64,000 nucleotides of DNA, taken from Pricia mediterranea (GTDB taxonomy: Bacteria; Bacteroidota; Bacteroidia; Flavobacteriales; Flavobacteriaceae). The stretch covers positions 2,788,501 through 2,852,500 of the forward strand of contig NZ_JAVTTP010000001.1 of NCBI RefSeq assembly GCF_032248455.1. Direction: 5' to 3'. Below, piece after piece: positions 35,930-45,413 of the stretch. The number at the start of each line of letters is the position of its first letter. Positions within the stretch are counted from its first letter, which is position 1. The position numbers and the translations under genes are program-made. A model generated the notes under the pieces. It did not search any database and was not told where the DNA came from. It worked only from the letters and a program-made list of their open reading frames with translations.

Positions 35930-36583
35930 ATGGCACAGTCAAAATCAACAAAGAAATTATTCAACATGGCCTATGGCCTTGGGGCATCGGTAGTGATTAT
36001 CGGGGCGTTGTTCAAGATCCTGCATTGGGAGTTCGGTCCCTTGACCGGTGGCCTATTGCTGGCGGTGGGTCTGATTACCGAGGCATTGATTTTTGCCATC
36101 AGTGCGTTCGAGCCTGTCGATGATGAAGTCGATTGGTCGCTGGTGTATCCCGAATTGACGGGTGGGGCTGCCTCTCAGGCGAAGACCAACGAAATGGCGG
36201 AGATAAAGGAAGCTGAAGCTTCTTTGTCGGCCAAATTGGACAATCTATTGAAGGAGGCCGGTGTGGATGCCAATTTGATGGAAAGTCTGGGGTCCAGCAT
36301 CCGTAATTTCGAGGGTGCCGCAAAAGGTATTGCGCCAACCGTAGATGCTATGGAATCTACCAAGAAATATTCCGATGAGATGGTACAGGCCGCAAGTCAA
36401 ATGGAATCCCTGAACAGCCTGTATAAGGTACAGCTCGAGAGTGCGAGCAAACAGGCCACGGTCAATGAAGAAGTAGTGCAGAACGCCAGCGCGCTTAAAG
36501 ATCAGATGGAATCCTTGGCAACCAACCTTTCTTCGTTGAACGGAGTATATGGAAATATGTTGACCGCAATGAACCGTAACTAA
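35930..36583 (+). CDS. gldL: Type IX secretion motor subunit GldL
   Basis: GldL (217 aa) is an inner-membrane protein with two N-terminal helices (LGASVVIIGALFKILHW and GLLLAVGLITEALIFAISAF) that carry the conserved Glu in the second helix. A long helical cytoplasmic tail follows (residues 85-217, AEIKEAEASLSAKLDNLL and others). With GldM it forms the proton-driven rotary motor that powers secretion and gliding. The 177 bp before it hold repetitive aagtagtaag-type sequence and no gene. Confidence 0.96.
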   Translation: MAQSKSTKKLFNMAYGLGASVVIIGALFKILHWEFGPLTGGLLLAVGLITEALIFAISAFEPVDDEVDWSLVYPELTGGAASQAKTNEMAEIKEAEASLSAKLDNLLKEAGVDANLMESLGSSIRNFEGAAKGIAPTVDAMESTKKYSDEMVQAASQMESLNSLYKVQLESASKQATVNEEVVQNASALKDQMESLATNLSSLNGVYGNMLTAMNRN

Positions 36584-36639
36584 TTAGATGTTAATTCATC
36601 CCAAATCGAATAAGTAAACCAATCTAATTAGAAAACAAT

Positions 36640-38199
36640 ATGGCTTCAGGAAAAGAAACGCCACGTCAGAAGATGATCAACCTTATGTATTTGATCTTCA
36701 TCGCGATGTTGGCCCTAAACATGAGCAAAGAAGTACTGGCCGCGTTCGGTATCATGAACGAAAAGCTAGAGGCTTCCAACGAAAAGATGGAGTCGAGTAA
36801 CGAGAATTACTTGGCCAATCTTGAGATTAAGGCAGAGGAGGATCCCAAAAAATATGAGGAACTTTATACAGATGCCCAACGCATAAAAGAACTGTCCGCC
36901 GATTACAATAGCTATCTGGCTACTTTGAAGTCCGAATTGATGGAGGGCGTAGATGATCCGAAGGATTACGCGGTGATGGACAAGTCCGACTATCTGGACC
37001 AAAAATTCTTTCAGGGCGACAACCTCGCCGAAGGCGGAGAGGAATTCATGAAGCGACTGAACGACTACCGCACCCAAGTTGCGGCCATTGTTCCCGAAGG
37101 ATTGAAGGCTTCTGTTAAGGCCCGTTTCGAGACCGGGGATGCCAACGGCAAGGTCGAAAAGCGCGACGGTACCAAGCAAGACTGGATCAACTACCACTAC
37201 GAAGGTTTTCCACAGGTGGCTTCCCTGGCTAAGTTGACCGCTTTACAGGCCGATGTACAAGCCACTGAAGAGTCCGCCTTAAAAGCGATGCTCGAAGGCG
37301 AGCTGAGCAGCCAAGTATCCTTGGAGAATTTTAAGACCGCCCTGTTTACCGAAAAATCGGCTTATTACGCCGGAGAAAAATTCGACGGTAAGATCGGAAT
37401 CAGCAAAACTGACGAGTCCTCTAAGCCGGTCAAGGCCGATTTGACCTTGGATGGTAGAAAACTTTCCGAAGGATCGGACTATCGATTGGAAGAAGGTGGA
37501 GTGCAGCTATTGATCGGAACCGGAAATGCCGGGGATCACGAAATCAAGGGTACACTGTACTTCCAGCAAGATGGCGAGGAAATCGAAGTGCCGGTGAGCA
37601 ACAGCTTTGCCGTGATCAGCAAGCCGAACGCCGCTTTGATCGCCGCCGACAAGATGAACGTTGTCTATCGAGGTGTCGCCAACCCGATGTCGATTTCTAT
37701 CCCAGGGATACCCAACAACAAGGTAAGTGCGTCGGCTCCCGGACTGAAGAAGGTCAGTGGAAGCAAGTATATCATGAACCCGCAACAGGGTCGCACGGTT
37801 AAGATTACCGCATCCGGGGTATTGCCCGATGGTCAGCGTATCTCGACCCCCGCGGAATTCCGAATTAAGGATATTCCCCGGCCCGCAGGTACGGTCAGTA
37901 AGCAAGACGGTTCTGTTAAAATGCCTAGGAACAATATGGAAATCGCCACTATCGGCGCCATGTTGGAGGATTTCGATTTTGATTTGAACATTGCGGTGAG
38001 CGGATTCAAGTTCAAGGTGCCGGGACAGCCTACGGTAAGTGTCAACGGCAACAAGTTGAACGGTATGGCCAAGACCGCCCTCAAAAGAGCGAAAAGAGGT
38101 GACGTGGTACAGGTTTTCGACATCAATGCCTATATTACCAATAACAAAAGTTATAAATTGAAGAAAGTGTCTCCTGTAGTTGTGGAGATTACGAACTAA
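36640..38199 (+). CDS. gldM: Type IX secretion motor stator subunit GldM
   Basis: GldM is a 519-aa protein with one N-terminal transmembrane helix (MINLMYLIFIAMLALNMSKE). It has a coiled region (AFGIMNEKLEASNEKMESSN) and four periplasmic domains ending in Ig-like beta domains (VYRGVANPMSISIPGI, FKFKVPGQPTVSVNG). It spans the periplasm and couples the GldL motor to the GldKN ring. Its start is 56 bp after gldL. Confidence 0.97.
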   Translation: MASGKETPRQKMINLMYLIFIAMLALNMSKEVLAAFGIMNEKLEASNEKMESSNENYLANLEIKAEEDPKKYEELYTDAQRIKELSADYNSYLATLKSELMEGVDDPKDYAVMDKSDYLDQKFFQGDNLAEGGEEFMKRLNDYRTQVAAIVPEGLKASVKARFETGDANGKVEKRDGTKQDWINYHYEGFPQVASLAKLTALQADVQATEESALKAMLEGELSSQVSLENFKTALFTEKSAYYAGEKFDGKIGISKTDESSKPVKADLTLDGRKLSEGSDYRLEEGGVQLLIGTGNAGDHEIKGTLYFQQDGEEIEVPVSNSFAVISKPNAALIAADKMNVVYRGVANPMSISIPGIPNNKVSASAPGLKKVSGSKYIMNPQQGRTVKITASGVLPDGQRISTPAEFRIKDIPRPAGTVSKQDGSVKMPRNNMEIATIGAMLEDFDFDLNIAVSGFKFKVPGQPTVSVNGNKLNGMAKTALKRAKRGDVVQVFDINAYITNNKSYKLKKVSPVVVEITN

Positions 38200-38256
38200 T
38201 AACAAGTCAAAATCCGGGTGGTCTCAGGGCTGCCCGGTACTTTAAAATTAACGAAC

Positions 38257-39159
38257 ATGAATTGGAAAAATGTTTTACTGATCGGAGCCGTGGCGCTGTT
38301 GCCCGCTTCCTTGATGGCCCAGGCGAACATATTGAACGCCAAGAAGCCCGAGGATATCGGCAAGAAAACCGCAGCCCAAAAGGCGATGGACAATGACGCC
38401 CCGCTCGAATACGGCTATGTCGACGATCGTGACATTCTATGGTCAAAGACCGTTTGGGAAGTCATCGACCTCGATGAGCGGGTCAATTTCCCCCTGTACT
38501 ATCCCACCGACACCATTGATATCGGTGCCGATAGACGTTCGTTGTACGATGTACTGATGAAAGGCATTAAGAGCGGTAAACTGAAAGATGTATATGCGGA
38601 CTCCTACTTTAAGGATAAGCGAGAGTTGAGCGATCTTCAGGCCACTTTGCAAAAAGTCGATACGACCGATTTCGGATATGAGCAGATCAATGCCGGCGAG
38701 GCGCTCTCTCCCGAATATGTCATGCGTAGAAACCTTTCGGCGGCTGATATCGAAGAATATCGAATCAGGGGGATGTGGTATTTCGACAAGCGCCAAGGAG
38801 AACTAAAGTACCGTTTATTGGGTATTGCGCCGGTGGCACCCGATGTCAACTTTATCGATGACGATTCAATGAACCCGGCGGATGCCAAGGTCGAACTGTT
38901 CTGGGTATTTTACCCTGATGCCCGTCAAATTTTGCACGATGCCAAGGTGTTCAACCAGCGCAACTCGGCCCAGCCGATATCGTTCGATATGTTGCTGAAC
39001 TCAAGAAGGTTCAATGGGGTCATCTATCGCGAGGACAACGTGCACGGAGATCGAGAGGTCAACGATTATATCAGTGATAATGCGCTGTTCCAATTGCTGG
39101 AGGCCCAAAGGATCAAAGAGGTCATCCGCGATCGTGAACAGGACATGTGGGCGTACTAA
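38257..39159 (+). CDS. gldN: Type IX secretion ring protein GldN
   Basis: The 300-aa periplasmic protein has a signal peptide (VLLIGAVALLPASLMAQA). It carries the PorN/GldN domain: DDRDILWSKTVWEVIDLDER, NFPLYYPTDT, LFWVFYPDARQILHDAKVFN and SFDMLLNSRRFNGVIY. An upstream in-frame start at 38218 would add 13 residues before MNWKN and is not needed. It is the last gene of the cluster, followed by the terminator at 39276-39306. Confidence 0.96.
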   Translation: MNWKNVLLIGAVALLPASLMAQANILNAKKPEDIGKKTAAQKAMDNDAPLEYGYVDDRDILWSKTVWEVIDLDERVNFPLYYPTDTIDIGADRRSLYDVLMKGIKSGKLKDVYADSYFKDKRELSDLQATLQKVDTTDFGYEQINAGEALSPEYVMRRNLSAADIEEYRIRGMWYFDKRQGELKYRLLGIAPVAPDVNFIDDDSMNPADAKVELFWVFYPDARQILHDAKVFNQRNSAQPISFDMLLNSRRFNGVIYREDNVHGDREVNDYISDNALFQLLEAQRIKEVIRDREQDMWAY

Positions 39160-39275
39160 TGAAAGCCGACCTTGAAGACTGCGCAGCAGGAATTCAAGGA
39201 CGATGCTTGAATTGGTCCCGCCGCAGGGCGGGATGTCAGCATCTAAAATTTGAAATTTCCAATTCAACAGTATTG

Positions 39276-39306
39276 AAACGCCTTGGTAAAACGCCAAGGC
39301 GTTTTT
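39276..39306 (+). terminator. Terminator of the gldKLMN cluster
   Basis: AAACGCCTTGG and CCAAGGCGTTTTT form a strong hairpin with a T tract on the plus strand. Confidence 0.85.
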
Positions 39307-39315
39307 CGTGTGTAG

Positions 39316-39421
39316 TTGCGAGCCCCGCTCGCCGTAGGCGGGCGGGGCGCGGCAATCTGTTCAGCATTCTAGAGGTTTCAACAGATTGCCGCGCCTTGTT
39401 TTTGCCGAAGGCAAAACAAGA
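39316..39421. repeat. Cluster of nested palindromes after gldN
   Basis: Three inverted repeats lie end to end. The first is GAGCCCCGCTCGCC with GGCGGGCGGGGC. The second is GCGCGGCAATCTGTT (39347-39361) with AACAGATTGCCGCGC (39380-39394). The third is CTTGTTTTTGCC with GGCAAAACAAG. A fourth, TCCCGCC-gca-GGGCGGGA, lies at about 39215-39235. The GC-rich hairpins resemble dispersed palindromic elements of flavobacterial genomes; no gene is seen here. Confidence 0.8.
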
Positions 39422-39443
39422 CTTCTAATGACTGCCAGTTTTA

Positions 39444-39451
39444 TACCTTTG
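39444..39451 (+). promoter_or_regulatory. -7 element four bases from the FAD oxidoreductase ATG
   Basis: TACCTTTG (exact TAnnTTTG) ends four bases before the ATG at 39456, so the transcript is predicted to be leaderless or nearly so. Confidence 0.5.
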
Positions 39452-39455
39452 GCCC

Positions 39456-40511
39456 ATGTTAGACTACCTCATTGTAGGCCTTGGCCTCGCCGGTATTTCC
39501 TTCGCCGAACAGCTCGAAAAAAACGGAAAATCCCATTCCGTGATCAGCGACGATTCACAAATCTCTTCCGTGGTGGCCGGCGGATTGTACAATCCGGTCA
39601 TCCTAAAGCGCTTTACCCTGGCCTGGAAGGCAAAGGAACAGTTAGACAGGGCCATCCCATTTTATACAGAACTCGAAAAGAAACTGGGAATTACATTGAA
39701 CCAAAAGCTGCCCGTCTATCGTCGATTTGCATCCGTAGCGGAACAGAATGCTTGGTTCGAGGCCGCCGATAAACCGGGACTCCAAATGTTCCTCTCCCCT
39801 AAGATCCATCCCAATACAAATCCACATATCAACGCGCCGTTCGGATATGGGGAGGTGATGGGCATCGGCCGTATCGATACTGCACTGCTGATTACATCCT
39901 ATAAAGAGTACTTAAGGAAGAAACAAATGTTTCTCGCGGAACGCTTTGATTACGAAAACCTGCAGATCGGCAAAGACCACGTCCGCTACTTTTCTCGCGA
40001 TGGCAGGGAACTGAGGGCCCGACGGATCGTTTTTGCCGAGGGCTTCGGAATGAAGCAAAATCCCTTTTTCAGAGATTTGCCGATGCAGGGAAGCAAAGGG
40101 GAGTATCTGTTCATTAGGGCCCCGGAACTACATGAGGAAAGCGCGATCAAGTCATCTGTATTCGTAATTTCCGAAGGTGAGGCTACGTACCGGGTCGGTG
40201 CAAACTATGGGCGGGACGACAAAACCAATGTCCCGACAGAAGCCGCAAGAAACGAACTGCTCAAAAAATGGGAAGACTTGGTGCGCTGCGATTACGAAAT
40301 TGTCGACCAAATAGCGGGGGTACGTCCTACCGTAAAGGACAGAAGACCCTTGGTGGGGAGGCATCCCGAACATCATCGGCTCTATGTGCTAAACGGGTTC
40401 GGTTCAAGGGGGGTGATAATTGCGCCTTATGCCGCGGAGGGACTTTTTGAGTATATCGAGCGGAACGTGACCTTGCCAGCTAGTATAGACAGTGCCAGAT
40501 TTGAGCGGTAA
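39456..40511 (+). CDS. FAD-dependent oxidoreductase (DAO family)
   Basis: The 351-aa protein has the N-terminal dinucleotide fold YLIVGLGLAGISFAEQLEK and a VVAGGLYNPVILKRF segment. The C-terminal FAD motif is GVRPTVKDRRPLVGRHPEH followed by LYVLNGFGSRGVIIAPYAAE. The layout is that of glycine/D-amino-acid oxidase-like proteins, but the substrate is unknown. It is cytosolic, with no signal peptide. It stands alone between gldN and the convergent DUF983 gene. Confidence 0.85.
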   Translation: MLDYLIVGLGLAGISFAEQLEKNGKSHSVISDDSQISSVVAGGLYNPVILKRFTLAWKAKEQLDRAIPFYTELEKKLGITLNQKLPVYRRFASVAEQNAWFEAADKPGLQMFLSPKIHPNTNPHINAPFGYGEVMGIGRIDTALLITSYKEYLRKKQMFLAERFDYENLQIGKDHVRYFSRDGRELRARRIVFAEGFGMKQNPFFRDLPMQGSKGEYLFIRAPELHEESAIKSSVFVISEGEATYRVGANYGRDDKTNVPTEAARNELLKKWEDLVRCDYEIVDQIAGVRPTVKDRRPLVGRHPEHHRLYVLNGFGSRGVIIAPYAAEGLFEYIERNVTLPASIDSARFER

Positions 40512-40535
40512 CTGTCATGGGAGCAGTGTGTTGCC

Positions 40536-40937
40536 CTATTGATGTTTTTCAGGAGGGGCTTCGGCCGCCTCGGGATCGTACTTTACAAAAAGACTGATCC
40601 AAATATTTCGGGACAGGCGGATGATGACCGGCATAAAGACCACCAGGGTGGCGACAATGGCGATAAAGGAATTAATCAACCCGGTGCCGACAATTAGAAA
40701 CGCAATGACAAAGGCGGCTACGGCGAACGCCACCCCTAGACCATAACTGACGTACATCGCACCGTAGAAAAACGAAGGCTCCATCTTATATTTCAATCCA
40801 CATCGGGAGCAGCGCTCGTGCATTTTGAACAGGTATCCCATCCGGTACGGGTTGTCGTCCAGATACATGCTTTCTCGATGGCATCTAGGGCACTTCCCTG
40901 TCAAAATACTATAAAGTTTATTTCCCTTTTTGAACAT
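40536..40937 (-). CDS. DUF983 family membrane protein
   Basis: This 133-aa protein has two cysteine pairs (GKCPRCHRES at the N-terminus and ERCSRCGLKY) and two membrane helices (LGVAFAVAAFVIAFLIVG and FIAIVATLVVFMPVIIRL). This is the DUF983 pattern of a zinc-ribbon membrane protein. Its function is unknown. It is divergent from the ABC-F gene. Confidence 0.88.
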   Translation of the reverse strand: MFKKGNKLYSILTGKCPRCHRESMYLDDNPYRMGYLFKMHERCSRCGLKYKMEPSFFYGAMYVSYGLGVAFAVAAFVIAFLIVGTGLINSFIAIVATLVVFMPVIIRLSRNIWISLFVKYDPEAAEAPPEKHQ

Positions 40938-40953
40938 TTGGAACCTTTTTTTA

Positions 40954-40989
40954 CAAAGTTAAGGGTTCAAAAAGGATAACTTACCTTTG
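40954..40989. promoter_or_regulatory. Divergent -7 elements for DUF983 and ABC-F genes
   Basis: TAACTTTG on the minus strand (40961-40954) and TACCTTTG on the plus strand (40982-40989) face away from each other, 20 nt apart. Both match TAnnTTTG. The first is 17 nt before the DUF983 ATG; the second would give the ABC-F message a leader of about 130 nt. Confidence 0.45.
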
Positions 40990-41124
40990 CAAATTGAAAA
41001 TTGCGTTTATCGGCCTCGACCATTAGTTTCCGACTGCGCGTTTGCCGAACGGAATTGAGGTATTCGAACTGATACGGTAGAGCCCCATTAAACGCCTTGA
41101 ATTCTATATAGAACCTGAAACTCA

Positions 41125-43041
41125 ATGCTGAACGTCCATAATCTTTCCGTCTCTTTCGGCGGCGAATATCTTTTTGAAGAAATCTCCTTTCGTTTGAACG
41201 GGGGCGACCGGGTAGGTCTGATCGGTAAGAACGGCGCCGGTAAATCGACCTTGTTGAAACTATTGGCGGGAGATATGTCCTTGGATACGGGAACCATCGC
41301 CAAGGAAAAGGGCATTAAGATCGGTTTTTTAAGGCAGGATATCGATTTCGAACAGGGACGCACCGTCCTGGAAGAATCTTATCAGGCCTTCGAGGAAATT
41401 AAGACGTTGGAAGCGGAACTGGAACGCATTAACCATCAGCTTGCCGAACGAACGGATTACGAAAGTGAGGGCTACAACCAATTGATGATCGATTTAGGGG
41501 ATGTTACACATCGGTACGAAATCATTGGGGGCTATAACTATCAGGGCGAGACTGAAAAAATATTGTTGGGACTGGGTTTCAAAAGGGAAGACTTCGATAA
41601 AAAGACCGACACATTTTCCGGAGGATGGCGCATGCGCATCGAACTGGCAAAACTACTCTTGCAAAATAATGATGTGCTGCTGTTGGACGAACCCACCAAC
41701 CACTTGGATATCGAGTCCATCTTGTGGCTTGAACAGTTTTTGAACGGATATGCGGGTGCCGTGGTCATCGTCTCGCACGATAAAATGTTTCTCGACAACG
41801 TCACCAATCGCACTATCGAAATATCTTTGGGCCGCATCTACGACTACAACAAACCCTATACGGAATTTTTAAAGCTGCGGGCCGAAATCAAGGAGCAGCA
41901 GCTGAACGCCCAAAAGAATCAGGAAAAGGAAATACAGCAGGCCGAACGCCTGATCGAAAAGTTCAGGGCCAAGTCCACCAAAGCCTCAATGGCACAGTCG
42001 CTGATCAAGAAATTGGACCGGATGGAACGTATCGAGGTCGACCAAGACGATAATGCGGTGATGAACTTGCGTTTTCCCGTTTCCATAACGCCCGGGAAGG
42101 TGGTTGCGGAAATGGAACACCTTTCGAAAAGCTATGGAAAGAAAGAGGTGCTCGATGACATCAACCTGTTGCTCGAACGAGACAGCAAGACGGCATTTGT
42201 AGGGCAGAACGGACAGGGGAAATCCACCCTAGCCAAGATTATGGTAGGCGAGCTCGACCACGCGGGCAAAATGAAGTTGGGCCACAACGTACAGATCGGG
42301 TATTTCGCCCAGAACCAAGCGGAATATCTCGACGGCAGCAAAACGGTGCTCGATACCATGATTGACGCCGCTACCGAAAAGAACCGAAGTAAGGTCAGGG
42401 ACATTTTGGGCTCTTTTTTATTTAGTGGCGATGATGTCGACAAATATGTGAAGGTACTTTCGGGCGGGGAGCGCAACCGTCTCGCCTTGGCCAAGATGTT
42501 GTTGCAGCCTTTCAACGTGCTGGTCATGGACGAACCTACCAACCATCTCGATATCCAATCCAAAAACGTACTCAAGCAGGCATTGAAGAATTTCGACGGC
42601 ACCTTGATCGTGGTTTCCCACGACAGGGACTTCCTGCAGGGCCTTACCGATAAGGTCTATGAATTCAGGGACAAAAAAATAAAGGAGTATTTGGGAGATA
42701 TCAACTATTACCTGGACCAACGCAAAGCCGCCGATTTTAGAACTATTGAAAAAAAGCAGGAGGAAGTCCGATCGAAACAGGAAAAAAAGAAGGGTCCCAC
42801 TGATTATGAAACCCAGAAAAAAATAAAATCCCTTAAGAACAAGGTCAGTTCGGTCGAAAGCAAAGTGTCCCGATTGGAAAAGGAAATTGCCGAAATCGAC
42901 CATGAACTGCTCATGGACTATGATGCCACCATTGCCAAGCCCGGTTTTTTCGACACCTACCAAAAAAAGAAAAAGGACTTGGAAAACCTGATGCACCGCT
43001 GGGAAGAGCTTACCGAAAAGCTTGAGGGGATAGAATCTTGA
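41125..43041 (+). CDS. ABC-F family ATPase (Uup/EttA-like ribosome-associated)
   Basis: The 638-aa protein has two ABC domains. The first has Walker A GKNGAGKSTLLKLL, signature FSGGWRMRIELAKLL and Walker B LLLDEPTNHLD. The second has GQNGQGKSTLAKIM, LSGGERNRLALAKM and LVMDEPTNHLD. They are joined by the charged P-site-tRNA-interaction-type linker (about residues 240-310), and a C-terminal coiled coil occupies 540-638. There are no membrane segments. Such proteins work on the ribosome (translation quality control or antibiotic resistance). The long coiled coil favours Uup. Confidence 0.93.
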   Translation: MLNVHNLSVSFGGEYLFEEISFRLNGGDRVGLIGKNGAGKSTLLKLLAGDMSLDTGTIAKEKGIKIGFLRQDIDFEQGRTVLEESYQAFEEIKTLEAELERINHQLAERTDYESEGYNQLMIDLGDVTHRYEIIGGYNYQGETEKILLGLGFKREDFDKKTDTFSGGWRMRIELAKLLLQNNDVLLLDEPTNHLDIESILWLEQFLNGYAGAVVIVSHDKMFLDNVTNRTIEISLGRIYDYNKPYTEFLKLRAEIKEQQLNAQKNQEKEIQQAERLIEKFRAKSTKASMAQSLIKKLDRMERIEVDQDDNAVMNLRFPVSITPGKVVAEMEHLSKSYGKKEVLDDINLLLERDSKTAFVGQNGQGKSTLAKIMVGELDHAGKMKLGHNVQIGYFAQNQAEYLDGSKTVLDTMIDAATEKNRSKVRDILGSFLFSGDDVDKYVKVLSGGERNRLALAKMLLQPFNVLVMDEPTNHLDIQSKNVLKQALKNFDGTLIVVSHDRDFLQGLTDKVYEFRDKKIKEYLGDINYYLDQRKAADFRTIEKKQEEVRSKQEKKKGPTDYETQKKIKSLKNKVSSVESKVSRLEKEIAEIDHELLMDYDATIAKPGFFDTYQKKKKDLENLMHRWEELTEKLEGIES

Positions 43042-43113
43042 CCTACGCTTTATCTTATTTTACCTCACATTATCCAGCTTTTACAACAAAGAGGGGGAGT
43101 TAATCGATAAATT

Positions 43114-43145
43114 TTGGTGTTCATCCAGCATTCACCGTATTTTTG
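43114..43145 (+). promoter_or_regulatory. Promoter of the LRR gene
   Basis: TTG (43114-43116), 21 nt, TATTTTTG (43138-43145) is an exact match to the flavobacterial consensus. It predicts a start near 43151 and a leader of about 53 nt before the ATG at 43204. Confidence 0.75.
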
Positions 43146-43203
43146 TAAGGCAATTCTTGTGAACACACTTTAAATCGTAGTGTTCAATGTAAATTTCTGT
43201 TTT

Positions 43204-44091
43204 ATGAAAAAACTGTCTGTCTGTCTTATCCTTTTTATGGTAGCTACGCAAAGCCTTTTTGCCGATATTCCAATTAAGGAAAAGGAAGCGCTGATCGATT
43301 TTTACCATAGCACCCAAGGCGAGAATTGGACGAATACATGGGATACAACCTCTGAGGCGACCGAATGGTACGGCATAAAGGTGGAAAACGGACATGTGGT
43401 CGAAATCAATCTTTTCAGGAACAATCTTGTAGGAACATTACCTGCAAGCATATCGCAGCTAAAGCGACTCGAGTCGTTGAACCTGGCTTTCAACCTCCTG
43501 ACTGGGGAGCTGCCGGAAACCATTGCCGACCTATCGCGACTGGAGATTTTAAAGCTCGAAATGAACCGTATAAAAGGGGAGCTTCCGTCGAATATTGGCG
43601 ACCTTGAAAACTTGCTGGAACTGACCGCATTTAACAACTTTTTTACCGGTACTATTCCCGAAAGCATCGGGAAACTGGAAAAGCTGAAAATTCTCAACCT
43701 CAGCAGTAACAGTTTAAAGGGTACGCTACCCAATTCTTTAGGAAGTCTTACAGAATTGGAGGTACTGGGACTTTTCGAAAATTCGATCGAAGGTAGTATT
43801 CCCACTGAAATCGGTAATTTAGGCAAGCTTGAAGAGCTTGTTTTGGCCAACAACCGAATCGGGGGCGAAGTTCCTTTTGAAATCGCCCAATTGTCGAACC
43901 TTCGCATCTTTCAAATTCAGAACAATAAATTCGATTCGTTCAACAATCTGCGCTATGTGGACGAAACACAGTTTTTGGTCTTCGATTTCGACGGGAACGA
44001 TAAGAAATCAGGTTATAAGGATATCAACTTCAGCAAAACACGAATGGCGGATACCAAGTTTGAGGAAAACCCTTCCGACGTCGACGATTGA
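43204..44091 (+). CDS. Secreted leucine-rich repeat protein
   Basis: The 295-aa protein has a signal peptide (MKKLSVCLILFMVATQSLFA). An N-terminal cap typical of plant-type LRRs follows (KEALIDFYHSTQGENWTNTW...TTEWYGIKV). About eight 24-residue repeats of the form L..L..L.L..N...G.(I/L)P..(I/L)G.L come next. There is no C-terminal sorting domain visible, and the tail is acidic. It is probably periplasmic or surface-located, a protein- or glycan-binding scaffold. The terminator at 44125 closes the unit. Confidence 0.88.
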   Translation: MKKLSVCLILFMVATQSLFADIPIKEKEALIDFYHSTQGENWTNTWDTTSEATEWYGIKVENGHVVEINLFRNNLVGTLPASISQLKRLESLNLAFNLLTGELPETIADLSRLEILKLEMNRIKGELPSNIGDLENLLELTAFNNFFTGTIPESIGKLEKLKILNLSSNSLKGTLPNSLGSLTELEVLGLFENSIEGSIPTEIGNLGKLEELVLANNRIGGEVPFEIAQLSNLRIFQIQNNKFDSFNNLRYVDETQFLVFDFDGNDKKSGYKDINFSKTRMADTKFEENPSDVDD

Positions 44092-44124
44092 GAACTAACT
44101 CTATTTCCGATATATAATTGTTAT

Positions 44125-44153
44125 AAGGGACGGCATTTGCCGTCCCTTTTTTT
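44125..44153 (+). terminator. Terminator of the LRR gene
   Basis: AAGGGACGGC and GCCGTCCCTT form a perfect hairpin followed by a run of seven or more T. Confidence 0.9.
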
Positions 44154-44181
44154 CTTACATTAAACCTCAAAGAACTAAAGG

Positions 44182-45207
44182 ATGTCAAAAATCAAGATTG
44201 GTATTGTCGGAACCGGTTCCATTGTGAAAACGTATCAAAAATGCATCGATGAACTGGCCGATAGTCAATTGGTAGCTCTTTATACCAAATCGGAGGACAG
44301 GAAAGCAGTAGCGGAAAAGCAGTTCGGAGTGCCTGTTTTCAGTACGATGGACGATTTTTTAGAGAATGATATCGATCTGGTGTGCGTTTGTAATGAAAGT
44401 GGAAGGCACGGGGAGGCCATCATGGCCGCTGCAAGGGCAGGCAAACATGTTTTGAGCGAAAAACCTTTAGAGACTACTCCCGAAAAAATCGATAAAATCA
44501 TTGAAGTCTGTGCCGATCACAGCGTGAAGCTGGGCTGTACCTTGCAGAACCGCTGCGGCACCCCCTATCAGCGCGTCCTTTCCGCGGTACGCTCCGGAAA
44601 ACTGGGCAAACCGATTATGGGCAACGCCCACATAAATTGGTATAGGAACGAAAGCTACTATGCGGATAGCGATTGGAAAGGCACGAGGGAATACGACGGC
44701 GGGGCTGCATTCATTAACCAGGGCATTCACACCATTGATCTGCTATTGCACCTCATGGGGCCGGTAACTTCTGTTTTCGGCAAGGTGGATACGCTCGTAC
44801 ACGATATCGAAGGCGAGGATGTAGGAGCGGCCATACTGAACTTTCGGAATGGGGCCATCGGAAATATTACCGCTGGAACGGCCCTGTACCCCGGTTATCC
44901 CGAGAGAATTGATATTTATGGGGAAAAGGGAAGCATCTTGATGGAGGGCGGAAATGTTAAAGCATGGAATGTAAAGGATGCCTCGTCAGCTCCTCAAATT
45001 TCCGATGAAATCCACGGAAGCGGTGCTGCGGATCCCGAGGCCATTGGCCATCAAAACCACAAAATGGTCATCGCCGACATGATAGCGGCGATACGAAATG
45101 ATCGCTCCCCGATGGTTGATGGCGCCGAAGCCCGGAAAGCGGTCGCTGTCATCAATGCAATTTATGAGGCTTCTCAAAAGGGACATCTGGTAGACCTGTC
45201 CGAGTAA
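44182..45207 (+). CDS. Gfo/Idh/MocA family oxidoreductase
   Basis: The 341-aa protein has an N-terminal Rossmann fold (KIGIVGTGSIVKTYQKCI) and the family's catalytic lysine in HVLSEKPLETTPEK. The histidine region is GGAAFINQGIHTIDLLLHLMG. It is an NAD(P)-dependent dehydrogenase of sugars or sugar derivatives. It is not in an obvious operon, so the substrate cannot be predicted. The 206 bp after it are low-complexity tccttttgtcgtttcg-type sequence. Confidence 0.9.
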   Translation: MSKIKIGIVGTGSIVKTYQKCIDELADSQLVALYTKSEDRKAVAEKQFGVPVFSTMDDFLENDIDLVCVCNESGRHGEAIMAAARAGKHVLSEKPLETTPEKIDKIIEVCADHSVKLGCTLQNRCGTPYQRVLSAVRSGKLGKPIMGNAHINWYRNESYYADSDWKGTREYDGGAAFINQGIHTIDLLLHLMGPVTSVFGKVDTLVHDIEGEDVGAAILNFRNGAIGNITAGTALYPGYPERIDIYGEKGSILMEGGNVKAWNVKDASSAPQISDEIHGSGAADPEAIGHQNHKMVIADMIAAIRNDRSPMVDGAEARKAVAVINAIYEASQKGHLVDLSE

Positions 45208-45413
45208 GGAGGAAAGACCGCTTCGCTGAAGGAGTAAGGACTGCTTCCTTGAAGGAAAAGACCGCTATACTGAAGCAGGTCTTTATACCAGTCTTTATTC
45301 CGTACTCTTTTTTTCATTTCGTCGTTTTGTCCTTCCTCTTTTCGTCCTTTTGTCGTTTCGTCCTTGCGCTTTCCGTCTTTCATCCATTACCTTTACTCCT
45401 TATTCCAAGAAAA

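Noticed and set aside
45215-45410. Protein-coding extension upstream of the CPXCG gene.
   Set aside because: The frame passes through low-complexity tcctttcgtc-type sequence and gives a hydrophobic stretch not found in the family; the ATG at 45414 gives the normal length.
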